Below, piece after piece: positions 11,796 through 24,781 of a stretch of DNA of 64,000 nt; the first letter of the stretch is position 1, and each line of letters starts with the position of its first letter. Source of the stretch: Aralia elata (Eukaryota > Streptophyta > Magnoliopsida > Apiales > Araliaceae); contig JAVJAP010000034.1 of the NCBI GenBank assembly GCA_034770075.1, positions 620,001-684,000 on the forward strand, given 5' to 3'. The notes beneath the pieces were generated by a model, which worked only from the letters and a program-made list of their open reading frames with translations, was not told the DNA's origin and ran no database searches. The translations under genes and the position numbers were made by a program.

Positions 11796-14700
11796 CTAAA
11801 GCCAATCGCAATGGTATCTTATACCCATCTTCTCTAAGTGACGATCAAACTGCTGTTGTGTTAAAGCTTTAGTAAATGGATCTGCAATGTTGTCTTGAGA
11901 GTCCACACGCTCCAGGGTGACATCTCCTCTTTCAATGATCTCTCTAATCAAATGAAATCGCCACAATACGTGTTTGGATTTCTGATGAGACCTGGGTTCC
12001 TTAGCCTGCGCAACAGCTCCGTTGTTGTCATAGAAAAGGTACAGCTCCTCTAATGATAGGAACCACTCTAAGTTCAGTTATGAACTTCTTCATCCAAACA
12101 GCTTCCTTTGCAGCTTCACTTGCAGCTATGTACTCTGCCTCTGTCACTGAATCAGCAACTGTTTGCTGCTTGAAACTCTTCCAACTCACCGCGCCACCGT
12201 TTAAGGTAAACACATACCCTGAAATGGATTTACTGTCATCTTGGTCCGTTTGAAAACTTGAGTCTGTATAGCCCTCTACTTTCAATTCAGACCCACCGTA
12301 GACAAGAAATACATCCTTAGTTCTTCTCAAGTACTTTAGGATATTTTTCACTGCCTTCCAGTGCTCTTCTCCTGGATTCGATTAATATCTGCTCGTTACA
12401 CTAAGCGCATGAGCGGCATCTGGTCTAGTACATATCATATCGTACATGATAGATCCTATTGCGGAAGCATAAGGAATCTTACTCATACGGTCTCTATCCT
12501 CAGGTGTCTTTGGGGCCTGTTTCTTGGAGAGATGTATTCCATAGCTCATTGGCATGAGACCTCTCTTGGAATCTTCCATGCTAAACTTCTTTAGCATCGA
12601 GTCAATGTACTTTCCTTGGGTCAAGCCCATCATCCTTTTAGATATATCTCTATAGATCTTTATCCCTAAAATATAGGATGCCTCACCCAAGTCCTTCATG
12701 AAGAAGTGCTTAGATAACCAAATTTTGATCGACTGTAGCATAGGAACATCATTCCCTATCAATAATATGTCATCAACATATAATACAAGGAATGAAACAG
12801 CGCTCCCACTAACCTTCTTGTACACACAAGGTTCATCCTCATTTTTGATAAAATCAAACCTTTTGATTATCTCATCAAAACGGATGTTCCATCTTCGAGA
12901 AGCTTGCTTCAACCCATAGATGGATCGTTGTAGCTTACAGACTTGGTTTGTTCCAACCGTTGAAACAAAACCCTCTAGCTGTATCATATATACATTTTCC
13001 TCAAGCTCTCCATTGAGGAAGGTCGTTTTCACGTCCATTTGCCAGATCTCATAGTCATAATAAGCTACAATTATGAGCAAAATTCAAATGGACTTGAGCA
13101 AAATCCTCTATGATGAATCCATACCTTTCAGGTATCTTCAGTACTCTTTTAGATTTACGAATAGGTTATGGTACAGTAGGTTCTTCTACTTGGTTAGGTA
13201 CCTAACTTTGATCTGGAGTATTTTGTGGTTCTTGAACTTCTTCAACATATATCTTACTCCCACTAACCCCTTCAAGGATAAAATCCTTTTCCAAGAAGGC
13301 AGCGTGTTTCGCTACAAACACCTTTTGATCAGTAGGATGATAGAAATAATACCCTATAGTTTCTTTAGGGTAACCTACAAATCTACACTTGTCAGATCTA
13401 GTCTTTAGCTTATCTTGCTCAAACCTTTTGACATAAGCTGGACCACCTCAAGTCTTAACATACTTAAGATTTGGTTTCCTCCCTGTCCATAACTCATATG
13501 GAGTCTTTGGGACGGATTTGGTAGGTACCTTGTTAAGTAGATATGCAGTCGTTTCTAGGGCATAACCCCAGAAGGATACTGGAAGGTCGGTAAAACTCAT
13601 CATAGAACGTTCAACCGTGTCTAACAATGTTCTATTTCTCCTTTCAGATACACCATTCAACTGTGGCGTCCCTGGTGGAGTCCATTGTGAGATTATACCA
13701 TTTTCTTTGAGACAATTGAGAAACTCATTGGTCAAGTATTCCCCTCCTCGATTCGATCGAAGAATCTTAATACTCTTACCATTTTGCTTCTCTACTTCAC
13801 TTCTGAATTCTTTGAACTTTTCAAACGATTCAGATTTGTATTTCATTAAATACACATATCCAAATCTAGAATGATCATCAGTGAAAGTAATAAAATAAGA
13901 ATACCCTCCTCGTGCATTCGTTGTCATAGGTCCACATACGTCTGTGTGTACCAATGCTAACAACTCTATAACTCTTTCTCCTTTTCCCCTAAAAAGAGAT
14001 TTAGTCATCTTACCCATGAGACAAGATTCACAAGTTGGATATGATTCATACTCAGATAGCTCTAAAAGCCCATCTTTATGTAACTTGGTTAATCTTGTTT
14101 CATTGATATGACCGAGTCTACAGTGCCACACAAAGGTATAATTAACATCATCTCTATTTCTTTTCTTAGTTTGTTTAATTTGAAGTATATTTTCATGCAA
14201 GTCAAGTATGTAAAGTCCATTCAGTAGGTTCCCAACACCATATAAAATATTTTTATTATAAATAGAACATATGTTGTTCTTTATTATAATATTAAAACCA
14301 TCTATATCTAATACAGAAATTGAAATAATGTTTCTAATGAGTGTCGGAACATAATAATATTTTTTAGACTAATGAACTTGCCCGAAGGCAGTGCTAAACA
14401 ATAAGTCCCTACAGCTAATGCAGCAACCTTTGCTCCATTTCCTACTCGTAGGACGACTTCATCCTTATTCAGCTTTCTACTTCTGCTTAGTCCCTGCACA
14501 TTATTACATATGTGAGAACTACAGCCGGTATCCAATACCCAAGTAGAATTTTGACTTTTAGAAAAATTAATTTCAATCATGAACAAACCTAGATCGGAAG
14601 TCGAAGCTTCTCTAAGCTTCTTCTGGTCCGCAAGATACTCCTTGCAATTCCTCTTCCAGTGTCCCGACTTATTGCAATGGTAGCAAATTCCTTTGCTATC

Positions 14701-15426
14701 TGGATCAGCTTTCTTTTTATCCTTTCTCTTCGCCTTGCCCTTAGCCTTCTTATTTTTCTTCTTTTCAGAAGATGCCTTGGGCCTCTTCCTTTTCTTGGAA
14801 GAATCATCCACTAGTAAGACTTGGTTCTTGTTGGATGAGAAGTGACCTTCAGCAATTTTCAACATGTTAAGTAACTCAGGCAAGCTGACGTCCGACTTAT
14901 TCATGTGAAAATTCATAACAAATTAGAAGGTGTCCGGGAGTGACTGCAAGATCAAATCTTGACTTAACTCCCCATCCATTACGAACCCAAGCTGTCCAAG
15001 TTGTTCAATCAGATTGATCATCTTAAGGACATGAGTCTCAACAGCAGTGATCTCGATCATACGAGATCGGAAGAGCTCCTTAGATATCTGATATCTAGCA
15101 GTCCTACTTTGCTCATCATACAACTCTTTGAGCTGCAGCAATATAGTAGGAGCATCCATAGTTTCATGCTGACGTTGAAGCTCGTTACTCATGGATGCGA
15201 GCATGATGCATTGAGCCAGGATTGCATGATCTTGTCACTTTCTGAAAGTAGCAATCTCTTCCTTAGAGGTCGTTTCTGCAACACTTGCAGGGACTAGCGA
15301 ATTTAGGACATAAGAAGTCTTTTCAGCAGTGAGAACAATTCTCAGATTCCTTAAGCAGTCAGTGTAATTCGGTCCGGTCAGTTTGTTAGCATCAAGTATG
15401 CTACGTAGTGATAGTGAGTTTGACAT
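11796..15426 (-). pseudogene. Copia gag-pol polyprotein of element C, broken
   Basis: Same domain order as A. Gag from MSNSLSLRS (15426) with the CCHC knuckle CYHCNKSGHWKRNC at 14685-14644; protease LDTGCSSH; integrase from HCRLGHINETRL through SERRNRTLLD; RT with YVDDILLIGND; RNase H to the TAG at 11798-11796. Damage: TGA for Trp near 15237, 4-nt loss near 14921, frameshift near 14360, and a deletion of roughly 300 bp at about 13100 that removes the RT N-terminal region (compare 2670-2980 in A). There is also TAA after SVTSRY near 12381. The PPT after the stop codon is degraded. Confidence 0.92.
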
Positions 15427-15460
15427 TTTTAAATTCTGCATGTGAAATAGACAACATTTT

Positions 15461-17328
15461 TGAAAGTAATATGCACACAAGCCAATCATATTTGATATGA
15501 TGTAGCATATACTTTGTAATCTTATTCATTTATTAATAAAAGAATTGATTTTCTTAAAAGGCATTTTATATTATCTACATGATGCTGTTATATTAAATGT
15601 GATAAACCCATAGTTTTGAGCAATGCTTTTAGAATCATGATGGTGATAATGCTAATGAGATCTAAATTCTAGATAGCTCACAAACTAAAATTGTTCCTAA
15701 TCGTTGGATTACTAAATTGGGGATTAGTGAATCCGGATAGATTAGTACATACGTTGCTTGCTCTTAGGAAGAGGATGATTGATCTCATAATCATTTGTGT
15801 GGAGACACTAAAACAAGTATGTAGGTGCTTATTAGAGAATAAGTTCACTGAATGTGGCTCGCTAAGGAATACCTAATGGAGTTTTACTCGCGTGTCAATA
15901 GGAATTCCTCTACTGATAGTAGTACAAGTGATCCTTGGACTTGAGGTCATCATAGTATCTTGTGTATGATGAGTTATACTTTGACATGTCCCTTAAGACC
16001 TTTGGGGTATATCAAAGGGTATGATTGGGTATAATAAGTTGTACATGGAGATAGGTGAATGATCAACAAAGAATCTACCACGTCTAGTAAAAGATGTGTA
16101 TGTCCTATGTGATTCGATAAATGACAACTCAGTAGTCCTTGGCCAAGGCAGAATGAAACTAGAAAGGAGTTTCTAATTTGCATTATTTAGAGTTGTGCAT
16201 TTGGGAATCGAAATGCATATAATTAAATAAAATAAGACTTGACAGTAAATCCATGTCTTATATTTAATTGGGACATTGTATGGTAGAAGGATTGAATTGT
16301 ACGGTAACTATTTACTCAAAGGTTCTTTTGTGATTGATGTTGAAATCTATATTATCTGGAAAGTCGTTGATCGCTAAGGGGGCTTACCCTTATTGTAGAA
16401 TAAATATTATTTATTTAAATGAATTAAATAGTTTAATTTATTTATTTAAATAAGATTAGAATTGTTCTAATTGATTTATTCACAACCGGTTTAATATGGA
16501 GAACCTAAAGGGTCACACCGCAAAAAGAAAAATATTTATTTAAGAAGTAAATGGCATAATTATAATAATAAGTTAAGTGTATTTAATTTAGTCTATGGAG
16601 ATAGAATAAATTAAATAGCTTAATATTTATTATTTAATATTTTGGAAATATTAAATATAAATTAATAAGAGGAGTCTTATTATTATTATTATTATTACTA
16701 TTATTTAATTCCTAATAGGGATTGAGAATTAATTAATAGAACTATTATTTATTTCCTAATAGGGATTGGGAATTAATTAATAGAAGTACTCTCTCACGAA
16801 TTCCTAATTGGATTAGGAGCATAATTAATTAAAGGAGTTTAATTAGAATATAAACCCTAATCCTAAATAGTTTAGGGAAGGGTTATTCCTACATCTATAA
16901 ATAAGAAGAGTCTTATCATAGATTAGGGTTACACACTCTTGCATAAGATTTGTGGAGAGTACTTGCAATTTCTATAGAGATAGAAACTAGGGTTTTTGCC
17001 AAACACCCAACTTCTTGAATACTTGTTCTTCCTTGGTGGATCACCTCTAGAGGCCAAACACTTGGGTGGCTAACGTTGATCAAAGGAAGGAATCACACCG
17101 TTGAATTTGAGGATAACACGAAGTCTTAGGAGTTGAACTTGTACCCGAGGAAGCTTTGTTCTATGAGGGTATAATTCTTATTCTCTTTCTCTTTCGTTTA
17201 TATCGTTAATTGAGCACATTGATCGATCATGGTGATGGTTTGTATAAAAATTTTAAAATCCGTTTTATCGCGCTTCTGCACTATTTATGTAATTTGATTG
17301 CATGTTCGCGCTATATACAAACCTAAAA
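15461..17328 (+). repeat. 5' LTR of element D
   Basis: Starts TGAAAGTA and ends CCTAAAA, where the usual CCTAACA has a C-to-A change in the terminal CA. It is very similar to 22915-24781, with scattered substitutions. It contains an AT-rich U3 half with TAT microsatellite-like runs near 16680-16710. Confidence 0.95.
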
Positions 17329-17329
17329 G

Positions 17330-17342
17330 TGGTATCAGAGCC
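17330..17342 (+). other. Primer-binding site of element D
   Basis: TGGTATCAGAGCC, complementary to the 3' end of initiator tRNA-Met, one base after the 5' LTR. Confidence 0.95.
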
Positions 17343-17442
17343 TAATCATGTGCTAATTATCGATTTTGATGATTCCATGTATGAATTGATATGCGATACG
17401 ATCGGATTTTGGGCTGAAGAAATTTTTTTCTGAATTTGGGTT

Positions 17443-17532
17443 GCGGCCCGGCCGCGCCGCTTCCAGTTCATTCTGGAGCGCGGCCGCACCCTAGCCCAGA
17501 AAACGTTTCTGGGGGTACAGCGCGGCCGCGCC
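17443..17532 (+). repeat. GC-rich palindrome array in leader D
   Basis: Alternating inverted repeats: GC box 17443-17460, spacer palindrome TCCAGTTCATTCTGGA 17462-17477, GC box 17478-17487, spacer palindrome CCCAGAAAACGTTTCTGGG 17495-17513, GC box GCGCGGCCGCGCC 17520-17532. Both boxes and spacers can fold, so the block can form a series of adjacent hairpins. Confidence 0.9.
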
Positions 17533-18494
17533 GGTGTGCAGACTTTGAAATTTTTTTTTGTTTTCTCAATTAAGATAAATGGTTTATTTAATTGATAAAA
17601 GTTTAAAATAAAAGAGTTTATTTTATCTGGAATGGAATTTCAGATTGCTAAAAATTAAAGGAGTTTAATTTGGATTTGGTTTTTGATTAAAATAAAAGAG
17701 TTTATTCTGTTTCAAAAACTAAATATTAGCAAAATTTTTGCCCATTAATTGATATCAATACATATATGGAATGGTTTTATTATTCATGAGATGAATGTTA
17801 TTTATTGATACATATAGAGATATGTATAATAATAAATAGGGATTGATTATGGACTATTGACCAATGTGTGATTGGATTTATTTTAGTGGATGCTTGAATG
17901 AATGAGTTTTTATAAATGGGGTCTGCGTACCTCGTCTTCTCTAATTTTTCTTAATGTAAATTCGATCTCCCTCCTATGTACTTTCCCTTGACTGCTAATC
18001 AAGGTTTCTATTTATTGTAAATAGTTTATGTAATATGACTAATTAGAATTAGTTTTGAAGAATTGGAGACAAAGGAGCAAGGAGCGCTTGAAGACCCGTT
18101 TGTATTGGAGCCCGGGTTTAAATGTAATAGTTATATTTAAATTTAATTCTTGCACCCTAGGTTTGACCTTTTGGTTCACTTGGTGGATCTAGTGAACCAA
18201 ACTAGAATAAAAGTCCATAATCAATCCGGGTAGAATATAGTATTCTATATGTGCATGCTAACTATATATATATATTATATATTATCCAACATGCTTCGCA
18301 TGTAAAATAATATGACGCATATTTTATATATATATATATATATGTGCATGCGCGCTAAACAAGATGAGACTAATAATAACAAACCCCTCAAAGTAATTAT
18401 ATTAAGTCTTAAGCGTTCAAAGATATTTGGAATATCGAACGTCGCCTTCTAGCATGGTAAAGCGATAGAGTATTAAATATTTAATATGAGTTTG

Positions 18495-18778
18495 TTGTGT
18501 CACACAAGGCAAATATTAAATATTTAAGATGTTGCTTTGTCACATTTGATGCTTATACATAGAGTGAACGATGCTGTTTTGTTGTGTCACACAAGGACAG
18601 TGTTTTTCTTTCGAATATATGGAAGTGCTAGGTTAGACTTAACTTGGATAATTTTGATTCGGATGTGTCACACTTGATCAAAATAATCTAAGAGGCAAAA
18701 TACAAGGAGTTACATAGTGATGTAATTGACAATAGTTGTCTACCTATTTATTTATATATAATTTGTTGTGTCACACAA
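18495..18778 (+). repeat. TTGTGTCACACAA palindromes in leader D
   Basis: Perfect 13-bp palindromes at 18495-18507, 18582-18594 and 18766-18778, plus a partial TGTGTCACACT at 18664-18674. Spacing is about 80-100 bp. Each full copy is followed by AGG. Confidence 0.9.
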
Positions 18779-18977
18779 GGCTATATACATTTGAAATGGG
18801 ATCCTTATTCTCACTAGCAAATCTTTAATTAGATTTGCCGAACTATATAATGAGGGTAATATAGTTTGATGAAAATAGTGGGAGATACCAATTTAAAATA
18901 AAGACCTAATTTATTTTGGTAATTAATAAATTGAATGTATGCTAAAATGTTGTCTATTTCACATGCAGAATTTAAAA

Positions 18978-21900
18978 ATGTCAAACTCACTATCACTGCG
19001 TAGCATACTTGATGCTAACAAACTGACCGGACCGAATTACACGGACTGGTTAAGGAATCTGAGAATTGTTCTCACTGCTGAAAAGATTTCTTATGTCCTA
19101 AATTCGCCAGTCCCTGCAAATGTTGCAGAAACAGCCTATGAGGAAGAGATTACTACTTTCTGAAAGTGGCAAGATGATGCAATCTTGTCTCAATGCATCA
19201 TGCTCGCATCCATGAGTAACGAGCTTCAGCGTCAGCATGAAACTATGGATGCTCCTACTATATTGCTGCACCTCAAAGAGTTGTATGGTGAGCAAAGTAG
19301 GACTGCTAGATATCAGATATCTAAGGAGCTCTTACGATCTCGTATGACCGAGGGCACTGCTGTTGAGACTCATGTCATTAAGATGATCAATCTGATTGAA
19401 CAACTTGGACAGCTTGGGTTCATGATGGATGGGGAGTTAAGTCAAGATTTGATCTTGCAGTCACTCCTGGGCACCTTCTCACAATTTGTTGTGAATTTTC
19501 ACATGAATAAGTTGGACGTCAGCTTGCCCGAGTTACTTAACATGTTGAAAACTGCTGAAGGTCACTTCTCATCCAACAAGAACCAAGTCTTACTAGTGGA
19601 TGATTCTTCCAAGAAAAGGAAGAGGCCCAGGTATCTTCTTAAAAGAAGAAAAACAAGAAAACTAAGGGCAAGGCGAAGAGGAAGGATAAAAAGAAACCTG
19701 ATCCAGATAGCAAAGGAATTTGCTACCATTGCAATAAGCCGGGACACTGGAAGAGGAACTGCAAGGAGTATCTTGCGGACCAAAAGAGGCTTGGAGAAGC
19801 TTCGACTTCCGATCTAGGTTTGTTCATGATTGAAATTAATTTTTCGGAAAGTCAAAATTCTACTTGGGTATTGGATACCGGATGTAGTTCTCACATATGT
19901 AATAATGTGCAGGGACTAAGCAGAAGTAGAAAGCTGGACAAGGATGAAATCGTCCTACGAGTGGGAAATGGAGCAAAGGTTGCTGCATTAGCTGTAGGGA
20001 CTTATCGTTTAGCACTGCCTTCGGGCAAGTTCATTAGTTTAAATAATTGTTATTATGTTCCGACACTCATTAGAAACATTATTTCAATTTCTGTATTGGA
20101 TATGGATGGTTTTGATATTATAATAAAGAAGAATAGTTGTTCTATTTATAATAAAAATGTTTTATATGGTGTTGGGAATTTACTGAATGGACTATACATA
20201 CTTGACTTGCATGAAAATATACTTCAAATTGAACAAACTAAGAAAAGAAAAAGAGATGATGTTAATTATACCTTTATGTGGCACTGTAGACTAGGTCATA
20301 TCAATGAAACAAGATTATCCAAGTTGCATAAAGATGGGCTTTTAGAGCTATCTGATTACGAATCATATCCAACTTGTGAATCTTGTCTCATGGGTAAGAT
20401 GACTAAATCTCCTTTTAGTGGAAAAGGAGAAAGAGTTACAGAGTTGTTAGAGTTGGTACACACAGACGTATGTGGACCTATGACAACGAATGCACGAGGA
20501 GGGTATTCTTATTTTATTTCTTTCACTGATGATCATTCTAGATTTGGATATGTGTATTTAATGAAATACAAATCTGAATCGTTTGAAAAGTTCAAAGAAT
20601 TCAGAAGTGAAGTAGCGAAGCAAACTGGTAAGAGTATTAAGATTCTTTGATCGGATCGAGGAGGGGAATACTTAACCAATGAGTTTCTCAATTGTCTCAA
20701 AGAAAATGGTATAATCTCACAATGGACTCCACCAGGGATGCCACAGTTGAATGATGTATCTGAAAGGAGAAATCGAACATTGTTGGACATGGTTCGATCC
20801 ATGATGAGTTTTACCGACCTTCCAATATCCTTCTGGGGTTATGCCCTAGAAACGGTTACATACCTGCTTAATAAGGTACCTACCAAATCCGTCCCAAAGA
20901 CTCCATATGAGATATGGACAGGGAGGAAACCAAATCTTAAGTATGTTAAGACTTGGGGTTGTCCAGCTTATGTCAAAAGGTTTGAGCAAGATAAGCTAAA
21001 GACTAGATCCGACAAGTGTAGATTTGTGGGTTACCCTAAAGAAACTGTAGGGTATTATTTCTATCATCCTACTGATCAAAAGGTGTTTGTAGCGAAACAC
21101 GCTGCCTTCTTGGAAAAGGAGTTTATCCTTGAAGGGGTCAGTAGGAGTAAGATATATCTTGAAGAAGTTCAAAAACCACAAAATACTACGGATCAAAGTC
21201 AGGTACCTGACCAAGTAGAAGAACCTACTGTACCACTACATATTCATAAATCTGGAAGAGTACCGAAGATACCTGATAGGTATGGATTCATCATAGAGGA
21301 TGATGATGAGGTACGCATCATAGATGATGATGATCCATTGACTTACGAAGAGGCTATGAGTAGTGAAGACTCAGATAAATGGCTAGAAGCCATGAAATCC
21401 GAGATGGACTCCATATATGAAAACCAAGTATGGACTTTGGTTTCACCACCTGAGGGCATTAAGCCTATTGGGTGTAAATGGATTTTTAAGAGAAAGACTG
21501 GAGCGGATGGCAAGGTAGAGACCTATAAGGCCCGACTGGTTGCAAAAGGTTTCAAACAAAGACAAGGAGTTGACTACGATGAAACCTTCTCACGAGTAGC
21601 TATGCTCAAGTCCATCCGGATTTTGCTTGCAATTGCAGCTTATTATGACTACGAGATCTGGCAAATGGACGTGAAAATGGCCTTCCTCAATGGAGAGCTT
21701 GAGGAGAATGTATACATGATACAGCCAGAGGGTTTTGTTTCAACAGTTGGAACAAACCAAGTCTGTAAGCTACAACGATCCATTTATGGATTGAAGCAAG
21801 CTTCTCGAAGATGGAACATCCGTTTTGATGAGATAATCAAAAGGTTTTTTTTTTTATCAAAAATGAGGATGAACCATGTGTGTACAAGAAGGTTAGTGGG

Positions 21901-22900
21901 AGCGCTGTTTCATTCCTTGTATTATATGTTGATGACATATTACTAATAGGGAATGATGTTCCTATGCTACAGTCGATCAAAATTTGGTTATCTAAACACT
22001 TCTCCATGAAGGACTTGGGTGAGGCATCCTATATTTTTGGGATAAATATCTACAGAGATAGATATAAAAGGATGCTTGGCTTGACCCAAGGAAAGTACAT
22101 TGACTCGATGCTAAAGAGGTTTAGCATGGAAGATTCCAAGAGAGGTCTCATGCCGATGAGCCATGGAATACATCTCTCCAAGAAACAGGCCCCAAAGACA
22201 CCTGAGGAGAGAGACCGTATGAGTAAGATTCCTTATGCTTCCGTAATAGGATCTATCATGTACGGTATGATATGTACTAGACCAGATGTCGCTCATGCAC
22301 TTAGTGTAACAAGCAGATATCAGTCGAATCTAGGAGAAGAGCACTGGAAGGCAGTGAAAAACATCCTAAAGTACTTGAGAAGAACTAAGGATGTATTTCT
22401 TGTCTACGGTGGGTCTGAATTGAAACTAGAGGGCTATACAGACTCAAGTTTTCAAACGGACCAAGATGACTATAAATCCGTTTCAGGGTATGTGTTTACC
22501 TTAAACGGTGGCGCAGTGAGTTGGAAGAGTTCCAAGCAGCAAACAGTTGCTGATTCAGTGACATAGGCAGAGTACATAGCTGCAAGTGAAGCTGCAAAGG
22601 AAGCTGTTTGGATGAAGAAGTTCATAACTGAACTTGGAGTGGTTCCTAGCATTAGAGGAGCTGTACCTTTATTCTGTGACAACACCGGAGCTGTTGCGCA
22701 GGCTGTCTCATCAGAAATCCAAACACGTGTTGCGGCGGTTTCATTTGATTAGAGAAATCATTGGAAAAGGAGATGTCACCCTGGAGCGTGTGGACTCTCA
22801 AGACAACATTGTAGATCCATTTACTAAAGCTTTAACTCAACAGCAGTTTGATCGTCACTTAGAGAAGATGGGTATTAGATACCATAGCGATTGGCTTTAG
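18978..22900 (+). pseudogene. Copia gag-pol polyprotein of element D, broken
   Basis: Gag from MSNSLSLRS (18978) with CCHC knuckle coded at 19721-19762; protease LDTGCSSH near 19871; integrase HCRLGH...CESC, then HTDVCGPM, SDRGGEYL and SERRNRTLLD carrying the D, D and E positions; RT MDVKMAFLNG and YVDD (21925-21936); RNase H with GYTDSSF and EYIAASEAAKEAVW, ending at TAG 22898-22900. Damage: TGA near 19161, a 1-nt loss near 19629 that shifts gag out of frame across the knuckle, TGA for Arg near 20648, an expanded T run near 21846 that shifts RT, TAG near 22565 and an 11-nt loss near 22706. Despite complete LTRs, D could move only with enzymes supplied in trans. Confidence 0.94.
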
Positions 22901-22914
22901 TGCAGGTGGGAGAT
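22901..22914 (+). other. Polypurine tract of element D
   Basis: GCAGGTGGGAGAT lies between the pol stop codon and the 3' LTR start TGAAAGTA at 22915. Confidence 0.85.
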
Positions 22915-24781
22915 TGAAAGTAGTATGCACACAAGCCAATCATATTTGATATGATGTAGCATATACTTTGTAATTTTATTCATTTATTAATAAAAGAATT
23001 GATTTTCTTAAAAGGAATTTTATATTATCTACATGATGTTGTTATATTAAATGTGATAAACTCATAGTTTTGAGCAATGCTTTTAGAATCATGATGGTGA
23101 TCATGCTATTGAGATCTAAATTCTAGTTAGCTCACAAACTAAAATTGTTCCTAATCGTTGGATTACTAAATTGGGGATTAGTGAATCCGGATAGATTAGT
23201 ACATACGTTGCTTGCTTTTAGGAAGAGGATGATTGATCTCATAATCATTTGTGTGGAGACACTAAAGCAAGTATGTAGGTGCTTATTAGAGAATAAGTTC
23301 AATGAACGTGGCTCGCTAAGGAATACCTAATGGAGTTTTACTCGCATGTCAATAGGAATTCCTCTAGTGATAGTAGTACAAGTGATCCTTGGACTTGAGG
23401 TCATCATAGTATCTTGTGTATGATGAGTTATACTTTGAAATGTCCCTTAAGACCTTTGGGGTATATCAAAGGGTATGATTGGGTATAATAAGTTGTACAT
23501 GGAGATAGGTGAATGATCAACAAAGAATCTACCACGTCTAGTAAAAAATGTGTATGTCCTATGTGATTCGATAAATGACAACTCAGTAGTCCTTGGCCAA
23601 GGCAGAATGAAATTAGAAAGGAGTTTCTAATTTTCATTATTTAGAGTTGTGCATTTGGGAATCGAAATGCATATGATTAAATAAAATAAGACTTGACAGT
23701 AAATCCATGTCTTATATTTAATTGGGACATTGTATGGTAGAAGGATTGAATTGTACGGTAACTATTTACTCAAAGATTCTTTTGTGATTGATGTTGAAAT
23801 CTATATTATCTGGAAAGTCGTTGATCGCTAGGGGGCTTACCCTTATTGTAGAATAAATATTATTTATTTAAATGAATTAAATAGTTTAATTTATTTATTT
23901 AAATAAGATTAGAATTGTTCTAATTGATTTATTCACAGCCGGTTTAATATGGAGAACCTAAAGGGTCACACCGCAAAAGGAAAAATATTTATTTAAGAAG
24001 TAAATGGCATAATTATAATAATAAGTTAAGTGTATTTAATTTAGTCTATGGAGATAGAATAAATTAAATAGCTTAATATTTATTATTTAATATTTTGGAA
24101 ATATTAAATATAAATTAATAAAAGGAGTCTTATTATTATTATTACTATTACTATTATTTAATTCCTAATAGGGATTGGGAATTAATTAATAGAACTATTA
24201 TTTATTTCCTAATAGGGATTGGGAATTAATTAATAGAAGTACTCTCTCACGAATTCCTAATTGGATTAGGAGCATAATTAATTAAAGGAGTTTAATTAGA
24301 ATATAAACCCTAATCCTAAATAGTTTAGGGAAGGGTTATTTCTACATCAATAAATAAGAAGAGTCTTATCATAGATTAGGGTTACACACTCTTGCATAAG
24401 ATTTGGGGAGAGTACTTGCAATTTCTATAGAGATAGAAACTAGGGTTTTTGCCAAACACCCAACTTCTTGAATACTTGTTCTTCCTTGGTGGATCACCTC
24501 TAGAGGCCAAACACTTGGGTGGCTAACGTTGATCAAAAGAAGGAATCACACCGTTGAATTCGAAGAGAACACGAAGGACTAGGAGTTGAACTTGTACCCG
24601 AGGAAGCTTTGTTCTACGAGGGTATAATTCTTATTCTCTTTCTCTTTCGTTTATATCGTTAATTGAGCACATTGATCGATTATGGTGATGGTTTGTACAA
24701 AAATTTTAAAATCCATTTTATCGCGCTTCTGCACTATTTATGTAATTTGATTGCATGTTCGCGCTATATACAAACCTAACA
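22915..24781 (+). repeat. 3' LTR of element D
   Basis: 1867 bp, TGAAAGTA...CCTAACA. Paired with 15461-17328, and followed by the TSD copy ATTTT at 24782-24786. Confidence 0.96.

Larger units (their letters stand above)
17343..18977 (+). other. 5' untranslated leader of element D
   Basis: 1.6 kb with no supported ORF. It holds a GC-rich hairpin array (17443-17532), a TA run near 18330-18345 and three full copies of the TTGTGTCACACAA palindrome with one partial copy (18495-18778). The position between PBS and gag means it is present in genomic RNA. Confidence 0.85.
15461..24781 (+). mobile_element. Copia element D, structurally complete
   Basis: Two LTRs of 1868 and 1867 bp (15461-17328, 22915-24781), PBS, leader, gag-pol and PPT, flanked by perfect 5-bp TSDs ATTTT (15456-15460 and 24782-24786). 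Removing D and one TSD rejoins C's sequence between its gag start and leader, collinear with A near 5330. It is the youngest insertion of the left block by nesting. Confidence 0.96.

Noticed and set aside
21846..21856. Run of T in D's RT suggesting programmed frameshifting
   Set aside because: A and C lack the long T run and read IKRFDFIKNED in frame, so the run is a private expansion that breaks D.
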